Shown one piece after another: positions 23,901 through 31,811 of a stretch of 64,000 nucleotides of DNA. Under the pieces are notes generated by a model. It worked only from the letters and a program-made list of their open reading frames with translations. It ran no database searches and had not been told where the DNA came from. This DNA comes from Warburgia ugandensis (lineage: Eukaryota > Streptophyta > Magnoliopsida > Canellales > Canellaceae). Made by a program: the position numbers and the translations under genes. The stretch is from positions 29,895,437 to 29,959,436 of the forward strand of contig CP141138.1 in assembly GCA_035236585.1 (NCBI GenBank). The letters run 5' to 3'. Every line of letters starts with the position of its first letter. Position 1 is the first letter of the stretch.

Positions 23901-26422
23901 TAGACAGCTAGTAAGTGTATGGAGGATGTGTAGATGAATTAGAAGAGCATGTTTACACTAACTTTTTGCATGATCAAAGCCATTTATCATTTAAGTCATC
24001 TCTTAGATAGGTTATAGGTAAAAAATCTGCCGTTTGAAGCAGTAAAATCTTGAAAAGAATGCAGTAATAGCAACCATAGGCCAGCTCAAAACAGGTAATT
24101 ATTCAAAAAGATACTAAGGCAAGATTTTACACCCTTTAGAAGGTTTAGAATTGACTTGAACTACACTTGCACTGCATTATCTCCACAGATTGGTACTAGG
24201 TACTTTGTAACCGAAATCCATTCTAACCACAAGTTCCTAAAATTTCAACAACATACTGTTTCTACCTAGCGGGTGCACAATGCTGTATCTCCACATCCAT
24301 AGAATGAAACCTAGTAGTTAACTCTTTTGAAGTGACAGGTACCTTTTTTCATCTCAACACCAACTTCTTTGACTTGATCACATGTTTTAACTTTATAAGT
24401 GAGCTACATGATGAGATCATTCCTATGTACAAATTCCTTGCACCACACACCTATTCATTTGCAGTGATAGCAACTCCAACTATGCATTTGGTTAATTTAA
24501 TTTCATCAGGAAAACAGTCTAAAAACTCAAGATGCACCTTGTGCTAATGTTACATCATAAAGACTCACAACACTACAGGATGTAGTAATTGAAGATCATG
24601 ATCCATTGTTCATAGACGAGTTAGATAGGCAACTGTCGATCAACCTCAAAAAGCATGACAGGAGGCAGACGCACGAAAAGTGAGATTAACTACTGCCTGC
24701 AACTGGTTCACAAACTAATCAAATAAACCAATTTTTCTAATTTGAATTCAACTTCAAACAGCAGTCTTGGAGTTTACATGTTAAATTGTGGAGTCCCACA
24801 AATAGTTCACTGTAGTTGCCCAACTAGACAAAAAGTTATCACGAATCAATCATTAAATTTGCATTAACTGTTAATATGTAGGTCAATCCGGTTGAATAAT
24901 TAGATGAGATTTTTTGGCATGACTTTTTCTGTGGGCCCATGGGATGCCAGTTAATTAAGACACGAATTTCACACAAGTTGGAGACATGGCCAGAGCAGTA
25001 GCTGTGGCAGTTTCTGAACTACTAAATCAGGTTTTATGATACATAATATGTGTATATGTAAATAATGTAAATAGATAGACACGAGCATACAAATACATAG
25101 AGAAATCACCAGAAAAGTTAAATGACATAAGATGGTTAATCAATGTATTTGCAAATAAAAAGGGTAGCCCCGGTGCACGAAGCTCTTATGTATGCAGGGT
25201 CCGCTGAAGGGGCGGACCACAAGGGTCATGCAGCCTTACCTTGCATTTTGCAATGGGCTATTTGCACGCCTTGAATCCGTGACCTCAAGGTCATACGACG
25301 ACAACTCTACCGTTGTGCCAAGGCTCCCCTTCAATGTATCTGCAAATGCCCTTCAAAAACCACCTATATCTACAACAAACCCACATACAAATAGAATACA
25401 TGCACGCCAACAAATGTCTAGTGCAGTTTGTTGCAAACAACTCGTCGTCACATATAGAATATGCTTGGTCGCAGGTTTGCCTCTGGTCGGGGATCAGATT
25501 TAGGAGTGTGAGTGTGATGAGTGATTTGCTTTGTAATTCTTCGCTTCTGGCCAAAAAACAAAGAAAAAGGTTTTCAAGCACAATACATGCATACATATGT
25601 ACATTCGTATACATATCTAAGTGTTGGCGACAAGCCCAAGATAACAAATGGGGCAGTTGGCGGACTACTAAACCAGGTTTCGTGAGAGAGAGACCACGAA
25701 ACATTAGTATTTTTTCACCATTTGTATATATAAACATCTACAACAACCCTATATCGTATATATGCGCATACATGTCCCTGCATATAATATACACGAGACA
25801 GAGATTTCTTACCTACCAAGAAATAAAAATCCTCTTTTTTCTATTCATTTTTTATTTTATTTTGGTGATTGCTGCTGAACAAAGTTCGTTACAAATTCCA
25901 ATATATTTCTTTTCCTTTTTCTGTCTCCTTCATTCAATCCACACTCACCCATTTCGACATCATACACTGACCCAGAAACTAAAACCCCGTAAATAACCAA
26001 CCAACTCTACTTACAAACTCGCTAAATAACCAAATAAAGCATGCCCTATATCCTTCAGCTTAATTAACCACAAAAAGATACCAGAAAGACACACATACGT
26101 ACTGTACAGTACATATAGTTGAATGTATGCTAAAATACCTGGAAGTTAGAAGGGCGAGGACGTGAAGAGACGATAAAAGGCGAGACGAGATTCCCTGTTC
26201 GATGAATTTCCAAAGAGAAGGGTTGTTGTTGGAAAAGCAGAGATTAGAGACCAAAACCTGCCCTAGTTCGAGATTAGGGAGCCCTAATCCCGTTTCCTGC
26301 AAGCACTTGCTAACTTCCACGGCCCATATCAAAGGCGGGTCTTTCCTATCCTGGCATGATTTCACAGTTTCCAGAACTCGCTGCTCGAATTCCGCCGTCA
26401 TGTCCTTCGGGTTAGAAACCAT
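1..26422 (-). CDS. MED33: Mediator tail subunit 33-like (MED5/REF4/RFR1 family), 12 exons, C-terminus cut by window edge
   Basis: Seen: joined exons 26422-26139, 21991-21881, 19688-19335, 17757-17441, 17315-17224, 17112-16737, 14732-14522, 14371-14257, 13715-13554, 12021-11358, 5465-5259 and 1048-1 give 3941 nt (1313 codons) with no internal stop. Every intron is GT-AG and every phase matches. Known: Arabidopsis MED33A/MED33B (RFR1/REF4) are about 1,280-1,310 residues, so only the last 10-20 residues should be missing beyond base 1. Family blocks in order include LPNLELGQVLVSNLCF (about residue 45), LVQRERDPLEGPVPHLD (about 382), HLIVEACIARKLIDTTPYFW (about 516), SFPKLRAWYCQNQACIAST (about 788), LVDFLPASLAAIISYFSAE (about 900) and GALWAQKVRRWHDF (about 1021). 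The protein is nuclear, in the Mediator tail, bridging transcription factors to Pol II; in Arabidopsis these paralogues restrain phenylpropanoid (lignin) gene expression. No membrane segment or known enzyme domain is expected. Paralogue A versus B cannot be decided here. Confidence 0.95.
1268..1285 (+). repeat. Homopolymer G18
   Basis: Uninterrupted run of G in intron 11, followed by TGTGTTTGTGGTGG. Likely length-variable, and a sequencing-error risk. Confidence 0.9.
3310..4856. mobile_element. Possible non-autonomous DNA element (hAT-like ends)
   Basis: The left end has clustered CTAGGC/GCCTAG words (GACTAGGTGTGCCTAGTC, about 3380-3397) and the right end similar words (CACCTAGGCGCACTTAG, about 4799-4815; CTCTAGGCAC). 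Between them is AT-rich sequence with diverged direct repeats: ATGACAATTCCACATCAT occurs near 4275 and 4428, with a weaker relative near 3690. GGCGCC/CTAGGC-type ends occur in plant hAT-like non-autonomous repeats. Exact termini and an 8-bp target duplication were not established. Confidence 0.35.
3987..4083 (+). mobile_element. 5'-truncated Au SINE
   Basis: ATGCAAGGTAAGGCTGCCTA, then TTGTGGTCCGCCCCTTCCCC and GCGCCGGGGCTGCCCTTTTA match the 3' half of Au. The tRNA-like head is absent and no clear target duplication is seen. It sits in intron 11, within AT-rich sequence that may be an older element. Confidence 0.82.
5259..5465 (-). CDS. MED33: MED33-like exon 11
   Basis: Acceptor TCTGCAG|GTCTC, donor TTTGCAG|GTATTA, 207 nt, phase 1 at both ends. 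It encodes RDLVDFLPASLAAIISYFSA then ELTRGIWKPVPMNGTDWPSP, near identical to the Arabidopsis family block. It is isolated between introns of 5.9 kb and 4.2 kb. Confidence 0.95.
5933..6139 (+). repeat. Copia 5' LTR
   Basis: Begins TGTTGAATATAGC and ends CTTTAACA (TG...CA). Contains TATATATAT about 105 bp in, a plausible TATA region. Same length as the 3' LTR with four substitutions. Confidence 0.95.
6140..6152 (+). other. Copia primer-binding site
   Basis: TGGTATCAAAGCC, adjacent to the 5' LTR, complementary to the 3' end of plant initiator methionine tRNA apart from small differences. It is the usual Copia primer. Confidence 0.85.
10441..10449 (+). other. Copia polypurine tract
   Basis: GAGGGGGAG immediately before the 3' LTR, the expected plus-strand priming site. 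Confidence 0.85.
10450..10656 (+). repeat. Copia 3' LTR
   Basis: Begins TGTTGAATATAGC and ends CTTTAACA, followed directly by the CACCA target duplication. Confidence 0.95.
11077..11152 (-). mobile_element. Au SINE fragment, diverged
   Basis: On the minus strand GATCCTTGTGGTCCACCCCT, then TTCCCCAGACCCCTGCATAC, match the Au 3' region, and the tail region (GTTTCGTCCTGCCC) is altered. No target duplication was found. It lies in intron 10, beside exon 10. Confidence 0.75.
11358..12021 (-). CDS. MED33: MED33-like exon 10
   Basis: Acceptor CCTACAG|GTGCCT, donor ACAACAG|GTTGGT, 664 nt. It encodes residues about 675-895: VPEVAASLMPICEAFGS, TSAYTVFSCAFLCLLRLWKF, SFPKLRAWYCQNQACIASTL, a serine/glycine-rich linker, then LTAWEVLEAIPFVLEAVLTA and YAHGRLSSRDLTT. 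Phase 0 in, phase 1 out. Confidence 0.94.
12022..13553 (-). other. Intron 9 (1.5 kb)
   Basis: GT-AG intron. It holds a 97-codon plus-strand ORF (12902-13195) with no recognisable family, treated as chance. No repeat boundary is seen. Confidence 0.8.
13554..13715 (-). CDS. MED33: MED33-like exon 9
   Basis: Acceptor TTTTGCAG|GAACAT, donor GGTGTT|GTAAGT, 162 nt, phase 0 at both ends. It encodes EHVVHFAVKLLSPPVPPKFS and GSHLVAYMSMLHAILLGLSS, matching the family's conserved LLSPPVPxxYSGxxSHLI region. Confidence 0.93.
13716..14256 (-). other. Intron 8 (0.54 kb)
   Basis: GT-AG intron with no recognisable content. Confidence 0.8.
14257..14371 (-). CDS. MED33: MED33-like exon 8
   Basis: Acceptor TTTTAAG|CATA, donor ATCCAG|GTAGGG, 115 nt. 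It encodes IVELEKLYHIALNGSEEEK and AAAKILCSASLSRGWNIQ, matching the family's VEKIYEIAVNGSDDEK and AAILCGASLTRGWSIQ. A downstream alternative acceptor (CATAG) would hit a stop at once, so the upstream one is used. Confidence 0.92.
14522..14732 (-). CDS. MED33: MED33-like exon 7
   Basis: Acceptor TTTTGCAG|TTGG, donor TTCTAG|GTACTT, 211 nt. It encodes MQHLIVEACIARKLIDTTPY and FWPGYV, then MEGAQLTGALKNALIAIPAS. The RHLIVEACIARxLxDTSxYxWPGYV block is one of the best conserved in MED33 proteins. Confidence 0.93.
14733..16736 (-). other. Intron 6 (2.0 kb)
   Basis: GT-AG intron. It includes a purine-rich patch at about 16215-16350 (AGAAAGAAAAAG-like runs on the plus strand). Nothing else is recognisable. 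Confidence 0.8.
16737..17112 (-). CDS. MED33: MED33-like exon 6
   Basis: Acceptor TTTCAG|GAGCGT, donor AAAGCTG|GTAATT, 376 nt. It opens with ERDPLEGPVPHLDARLCVLL and continues through GLLSSLQVLGQFPGLLLPP to ISHSDTSVKA. The serine-rich stretch after it is variable in the family. Phase 0 in, phase 1 out. Confidence 0.92.
17224..17315 (-). CDS. MED33: MED33-like exon 5
   Basis: Acceptor ACTGCAG|AATT, donor CAACGA|GTTGAG, 92 nt, behind a 125-bp intron. It encodes LTKSLQVINHASWQETFQAL and ALRLVQR, matching the conserved LWIAALRLVQRERDP block, whose second half opens exon 6. It has no in-frame ATG, so a start-to-stop ORF scan misses it; splice sites and homology identify it. Confidence 0.9.
17441..17757 (-). 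CDS. MED33: MED33-like exon 4
   Basis: Acceptor GCAATAG|GCC, donor GGCAG|GTTCAT, 317 nt. It encodes residues about 250-355, with FNGLLQRLQFLEAHKL near the start and GRGACWLAFDIYMETAMDG followed by ATSAVEILA near the end, a strongly conserved MED33 block. It starts in phase 2 and ends in phase 1. Confidence 0.92.
17758..19334 (-). other. Intron 3 (1.6 kb) with a GA microsatellite
   Basis: GT-AG intron. The (GA)22 run at 17883-17926 is its only marked feature; the remainder is unremarkable AT-rich sequence. Confidence 0.85.
17883..17926 (+). repeat. (GA)22 microsatellite
   Basis: Uninterrupted GA run in intron 3; it reads as CT on the transcribed sense of the host gene. Confidence 0.95.
19335..19688 (-). 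CDS. MED33: MED33-like exon 3
   Basis: Acceptor TTTTGCAG|GATT, donor AATAT|GTACAC, 354 nt. It encodes residues about 132-250, including IVKSVDDALRLSHAYG and RRRNAFMAFEVIEKLTENKK, matching the family's DDVLHLSE and TAMAIEIIGE regions. The middle, around SSTDKKNEHRD, is the variable hydrophilic linker. Phase 2 on both sides. Confidence 0.92.
19689..21880 (-). other. Intron 2 (2.2 kb)
   Basis: GT-AG intron between exons 2 and 3. I see no gene, no defined repeat and no conserved coding signal in it. Confidence 0.85.
21881..21991 (-). CDS. MED33: MED33-like exon 2
   Basis: Acceptor TTGTAG|GG, donor AAAA|GTAAGT, 111 nt. It supplies the family block VIPNRKSQPEAYRLYLELL, matching the R-V-I-P-N-R-K stretch that follows LLxSR in Arabidopsis MED33A. 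Phase 2 on both sides. Confidence 0.92.
22235..22330 (-). mobile_element. tRNA-derived SINE-like remnant
   Basis: On the minus strand a Pol III B-box-like GGTTCAAGTCC (22269-22259) follows an A-box-like TAGCTGTGCCT (22303-22293) at about tRNA spacing. No cloverleaf or intact tRNA can be drawn, and the family is not recognised. A chance match is possible. Confidence 0.35.
23299..23346 (+). mobile_element. 48-bp, strongly 5'-truncated Au SINE with perfect 16-bp target duplication
   Basis: Only the 3' end of Au is present (GGACCCTGCATAGGTGGGAG ... GGGGCTGTCCTTTT). It is flanked on both sides by ATTAGATATGACACTG (23283-23298 and 23347-23362, identical), which shows a genuine insertion and not a decayed full copy. 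It lies in intron 1, opposite to the host gene. Confidence 0.87.
25157..25330 (-). mobile_element. Au SINE, near full length, with 17-bp target duplication
   Basis: Read on the minus strand it starts GGGGAGCCTTGGCACAACGG and runs through GACCTTGAGGTCACGGATTC to ACCGGGGCTACCCTTTTT, the tRNA-derived head and the body of the angiosperm Au SINE family. It is flanked by TCAATGTATTTGCAAAT (25140-25156) and TCAATGTATCTGCAAAT (25331-25347), a 17-bp target duplication with one mismatch. It has the same orientation as the host gene, in intron 1. Amplification in trans by a LINE is known for SINEs. Confidence 0.9.
26139..26422 (-). CDS. MED33: MED33-like exon 1 (start codon)
   Basis: The ATG at 26422-26420 is chosen because it opens the conserved N-terminal frame, sits in a good plant start context (GCCATGG), and no ATG lies upstream in frame before the coding signal fades. 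A second in-frame ATG follows seven codons later. The exon encodes residues 1-94 plus two bases, including PPLIWAVEVSKCLQ and LHVLALLTSR. The donor is CCAG|GTATTT. Confidence 0.93.
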
Positions 26423-26800
26423 GGCTGGCCGGCGCCAGAATAAAACCCCAATCAGAGGCAAAGACCGTTAAAACCCCGACTTTTGTTTAAGAAATGGGAG
26501 GGGTCTAACTTAACGTGTGCCGGGAAAAAGCGACTTAACTTGTGCACAGATGACGGTGATGCACCGTAGTAAGTTAACGAGTATTACTTTTCCTGCAAAA
26601 TTGTAATTGCCCCCCTTTTTTTATGGAAACGACATTGCCCCGCTTGCAATTACTATTGCTGCCGCCAAGAATCTTAAGGGAAAATTTGTAAAAGAATTTA
26701 TAACTACCAACAAAACACTCTTAAATAGATAACTTTGATTTTCTTCTCGCACCCCTTGTAGGCTTACTCATTAATCGTGCTAACTATGGAGGAATTCAAA
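26423..26800 (-). promoter_or_regulatory. Upstream and 5'-leader region of the MED33-like gene
   Basis: Sequence immediately 5' of the start codon on the minus strand. The GC content is locally higher up to about 26550. I cannot place a transcription start or a convincing TATA box. The assignment is by position only. Confidence 0.4.
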
Positions 26801-29800
26801 AGCAGGCTCCAAATCTAAAAGGCATTATCAGGAATTCATAATAACCATATCTAGTTCTAAATGTTGTCTTTAGGCTGTCCACATCCCTCATCATCAGCCG
26901 ATGATAGTCTGACCTTAAATCTACCTTCTAGAATACCTGGGCAGACTGCAATTGATCAATGGGTAGTCAATGCATCGTAATGGGTATTTTTTCTTGACTG
27001 TGACCCTATACAACAGCGAATATTCTATGTACGGTCTCATAGATCCATCCTTTTTCATGACAAATAACACAAGAACTCCCCATGGTGAAACACTTTGTCA
27101 TGTGAACTACTGATCCATCAACTCCTATAACTATACCTTTAACTTAGCTCCTTCAGTTCAGCTGATGCCATGGGTAAGGTGCTTTGGACATAGGAGTTGT
27201 CCTTGGTAGCAGCTCAATAGAGCTACCAAGAATTGTCAATCATAACCATCTACTTAAAAATAAACATCAATCCATATGAAAGTCTTGGTGGTAATGGCCT
27301 TATTACATATATAGCTTCATAACATAAAAGTAAAACGTCTCAACATTATAACTACTCCTCACTTTTCTGTCTCTTGTTGTAGTAAAAGACTAGGCCTTCT
27401 TCTACTCCTTTACTCCTCTTGTCATTGATCTGCATGTTGTTAATATTTTGGGTTGAGTAAAACTATACTTAGTAGGAGTACCTACAACCACAAAACCAAA
27501 ACCTTGGCAACCAACAAGTATATTCATTTGAAGACTTATTTTCCATCATAATAGTAAACCTCACAACTTACCATAGTTGTTCATATAGTGCAATAACAAG
27601 CATTCTCATTATTTTATACGTCATGAAATATTCTACATAAATATAAGTAAATTATTATACCTTTTATATATCAATCAAATAACCGCATAGGCATTGTCAG
27701 CTCGTAAAAACCTCATGCAATGTAGCACCTTGCCTACCTGTCTGCCAATTGATCATGAGTACTTATCTGTTGACCATCTAGGGTTCCTGTCATCTATAAC
27801 CTCTAAAATTCAAAAATAAAAAATCTTGTGGGAATGCTATGTTGATGACCAGATCATTGCTTTGTGTGCCTGCCGATATCCTACGGGGACTTTGACTGTA
27901 TCCTCATGGGGTCTATGACTAGTCTCGAAAGGGTGCCCTGAGTCATTTATAGGGGTCACTCCCATTAGTCAAGATTTTTTCCACTGTCAAACTTTGGATG
28001 TCATTTCACTCTCATAATGGTGAGGGCCTAGGAGGCCAACTCTTACTACACCTCAACATAGACCCACCAAGCACTTTAACCTATCAAAATCATGCATCTT
28101 GGGTATCATCAAACTCAAAAGTCTTATTTCAGCTTCAATAAGTTTAAGTTATCAAAACTTCCTTTTCAAAATCTTTCCATTTCATTAGCCATAACAGAGT
28201 TTCCAAAAGTGCATTCCTAGAATAGAAGTATTCTACTTTTAGAAACTTTCAAAAGATCTAATTAGCAGGTACCTCGAATTGCTAAATTTCTCATTTCAAT
28301 TCATGAAATCTCATTCATTCATTCACACATACTATCAATATACATTCTCACAAGTAAAACAATGGAACTAACTTTCCAAGTATATGAAGCATGCAAAAAT
28401 TACAACTTACTAAAATCATATGATTCCCAAGATGGCTAAAGCTTGCAATTAGCAAAAACCATTAAAATGCGAATACTTAACAAAATATCACTAATCATTA
28501 AAATCTCAAGTACATTAAATAGATCATAAATTGCTAAATCTTGACTTTTCATACAACGTGAAGAGATAACAAACATGATATAAGTCACATATAATATTAA
28601 ATTGAAAACCCAATCCCAAAACAACTATACATAAGGAGTCTTGCACGAGGAATAGCAATTATTAACTTTCTTTCCTAATCTTAGTCTCAATCTTATTTTA
28701 GTCATCCATTCAATTGTGTAGGATGGTCATCATCTCATTCAACCGTTCACTCAGTACTAAACATGTCTTTTATATAAATCCATTTATTAGAATCTCATGG
28801 AAACACACACAACACACACACCCTACTCATCCCTCTACACTATGCACATGGCCAAGATGTAGGATGAAGTGCAAGGAAGCCCATGCAAAGGTGGTAGCAT
28901 GTATTCCTTTAACATATAACATTCATAAAGATGTATCCTAATCTATATGAAAGGGTAGGATTATTTAGACATCCTTTTCTTCTAAATGTGATCATTAGTG
29001 GGACTTCAAAACATCACAATCATCTTGGGGTCATCTAAGCCATTGAATGGGGATGGTGCATGGTGTATGACCCACATGCACGCTCCTTATTCATCTAGAT
29101 CATCCACACCAATGGATAGTGTAGATTTAAGCATGTTGGATTTGTCTTAATCTCAAATCTTCCCTTTCTTCTTAATAAATTGTAGTTGCTTAACATCCTA
29201 AGATTTAACTTAAGCCATTCATCCATGCATCACTTGCTTGTAGAGTTTTCTCATTACATCTACTCAATCAAAATCATAGATTGTAGTCACATGGGTGGAT
29301 GCATAGGCCTTTCACATTCATGTGCCATCTTAACCCTCAAGGGAAAGGGGCACCTAACATCCTTGTGCAACCCATCAAGGGCATGCAAGGTATGTGCATC
29401 TACCCCCTTGGATGGGGCACAAGGGTGGATGCGCTACCTCCTTAGGATTGTATGCATGACCCCTCTTGTCCTCATTTGATTTAGATCTACATGCATACAC
29501 TAGTTAAAATAGGATAAATTCTTATATTGTGTTTACTTGGACTCGACTCATACAGAAATCCAATTAAAAATTGTGCATCAAGATTTTCTAAAAATGTTGA
29601 AAACTTGGTTATTCAAGGCCCCCTCCCTATTTTTTATGGATCGCATGATCTCCTCATTAGCTTTTCCTCGTGTCCTTCCTTGTATGCAATTAGGACCTTA
29701 GATTAGTTTATGACGATCAGATGGGGATGTGCTACTTTCTCTCTTCTTCTCCCTTTCTCTTTCTCTTTCTCCTTTCATATCTTATTCTCCACGTGAATCC

Positions 29801-31780
29801 CCTTGTACCCAGTGCAAGACATCCTAATAGATAAACTTGGATAGGTTTCCCATTTAGATGGGATTCTTTGACAAGCTTCTCCTTACACTAATCTCTTTCT
29901 TATCTCTCATATTCTTACCTATGTCCTCTAGTTGTTATTTCTATTATCCACAATATCTTCTAGATCATTTATATTTTACTATGGATACACTTCCAATAAT
30001 CTTATTGTTCTTGTTCTCTCTATTTTCTATTATAGAAAAATGAATATTTGATTAAATTCATTGAACATGGACACCTTACTTAATGAGCATAACATTTTTG
30101 AGTAGTTAAATGGTCCCCACATTCACATGATTTTATTTTAAAATTAGTAAGGGGTGCCCTTATCAATGTATACCCTATTTTCCTAGTAATTTTGATCCTA
30201 ATCATTGGATCTTAGCATGCTTACAATTGTAGCATTATTCTCTTTGAGCTTAATCCATTGTAAAGATCTTTCCATAGGATTTCTAAATTTCTAAATATAA
30301 ATAAGGAAATAAAGATTAGGTATGTTACAACATCAATCTCCAATCCTAACTCCTCTTAAGTCACCACACTAATTAGATAAGTAGGGTATCCTCCCATATG
30401 AATCGTCATGCTAATATTGCTAATATAATGCTCACTCCCGAGTCATCTAGCCTTCCCTTAAATGTAATGATTTTCCTTCCAAGGTTATAGAGTGTGACAC
30501 TTTTTTTCCTATAGTCAACCACTGCCCCATGGTATGCTAGCCAATCCATGCCTATGATTGCGTCAAAATTCAACATATTCAACACAATTAAGTTTGCACT
30601 GTGTTCTTGTTTGACACACAAATAGGTATATCTTGTAGAAATTTAAGTGACAAGGATTGGTTCTCCTATTGGGGTACTAACCTCTAAGCAAACACCTATT
30701 TTGTGTTTAGTACATTTTATGCATGATGTAAAGTCATACAATATAAAATAAACATGTGGAACTAGGATCAATTAATACACGAGTAATTCTGTCAAAATTT
30801 TGGAGGGTACCTTCAAGCACAACATTTGATGTGAGTGCATGTTTGGTTGCTAGCATGAATACTCTCTCCTAGCTCCTTTGAACTTGTCCTTGTCTTGGTT
30901 GCTCATCTTTCCCTTTCTTCAACAGTCTCTTTGAAAATGGTCCTTCTTACAACAAATGAAGCATCATCGTCCACCGACATAACAAGGCTCGACTGGGTGG
31001 GACTTGTGGTAAGTTGGGCATGGGGCATCGTCCTTCTCCCTCTTCCTAAAATTTCTAGGTGATGGTCCTTGTGGCTTCAAGAACTTAGTTGGTGTAGTGT
31101 GCCCCTTCCAACCTAGCTTCTTCCCACTAGACTTATCATGGTCTCTATTAGAAGCTTTGTACTCTTGTTCGACAATGGCTACCAACTCCATAGCCTTTGA
31201 TAATGAGGATGGTTGAGCTGTCAGTATCTTACTCTTGATGTGGAAGTAAAATCCCCTAACAAACTTTGGTGCGGCTCTCAATTATGTAGGCTACACCTAG
31301 AGGAAAAATGCCTCTATTTGACAAACTTTGTTTCATACTATTCCATGGTCATGGAACCCTACACAAAGTTTAAGAACTTTTGCTCCTTCTACTTCTTAAC
31401 ATGTGAAGGGAAGAATTTGTCAATGAACACTAGTTTGAAGGCTTCCCACTACCACCTCACTAAAATAGATCCTCTCAGTTATGGGCCACTAATGCAAGGT
31501 CTCTCCTGTTTGTATGAAAGTTGCCAACATTGCCTACCTATCCTCTAGCATGGTCAAAACTTTAAGTATTGTCTCAACCTCATAGAGCTAAGTCTCTGTT
31601 ACCTCTGACCCTTCTTCTCTTGAAAACTTAAGAGCAATCTTTTCAAATCGCTCCAACAATGTGTCTCCTCTTGGCCCAATTCTATCGTCTCCATTTATTG
31701 CCCTCGGCTCTCCTCACTTACCTAGAGACTATAATCATTGTTCCATCCTTGTAGGAGCTCTATAATGTCCTTAGTGGTGT
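26801..31780 (-). mobile_element. Decayed Ty3 (gypsy) retroelement, copy A, with a later insertion
   Basis: Minus-strand remains of reverse transcriptase (about 26820-27250, KKDGSMR-type motif), protease (about 30340-30850, GMDWLAYHGAVVDYRKK) and gag (about 30850-31750, ending CPTYHKSHPVEPC, like the zinc-knuckle region of plant Ty3 gag). Many breaks, at least ten; clearly old. The protease and RT parts are separated by about 3 kb of non-coding sequence (about 27300-30330). Nearest family by motif is the chromovirus side of Ty3; not certain. Confidence 0.8.
27300..30330. mobile_element. Probable LTR-derived insertion inside Ty3 copy A
   Basis: About 3 kb with no coding signal between the RT and protease remains of copy A; copy B has no such insert there. 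It ends TATGTTACA, as a long Ty3 LTR can. The left end and a target duplication were not found. ORFs here (28436, 28714, 29186, 29858) look like chance. Confidence 0.4.
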
Positions 31781-31811
31781 TGTTACGAACTTATGTGCTC
31801 TCCTAGGCTCC

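Larger units (their letters stand above)
21992..26138 (-). other. Intron 1 of the MED33-like gene (4.15 kb)
   Basis: GT-AG intron. It contains a full Au SINE (25157-25330), a 48-bp truncated Au SINE (23299-23346) and a tRNA-like SINE remnant (about 22235-22330). The rest is AT-rich with no coding signal. ORFs at 25192-25996 are translations of the SINE and flanking intron and are not genes. Confidence 0.85.

Noticed and set aside
25192-25996. Overlapping ORFs of 103, 148 and 227 codons in intron 1
   Set aside because: They translate the Au SINE and its AT-rich flank in several frames; none resembles a protein.
26420-26461. Possible upstream start for the MED33-like protein at 26461
   Set aside because: The upstream codon is TTG, not ATG, and the 13 extra residues match nothing in the family.
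29186-30043. ORFs of 97 and 61 codons at 29186 and 29858
   Set aside because: Within the LTR-like insert; low-complexity hydrophobic translations without family resemblance.
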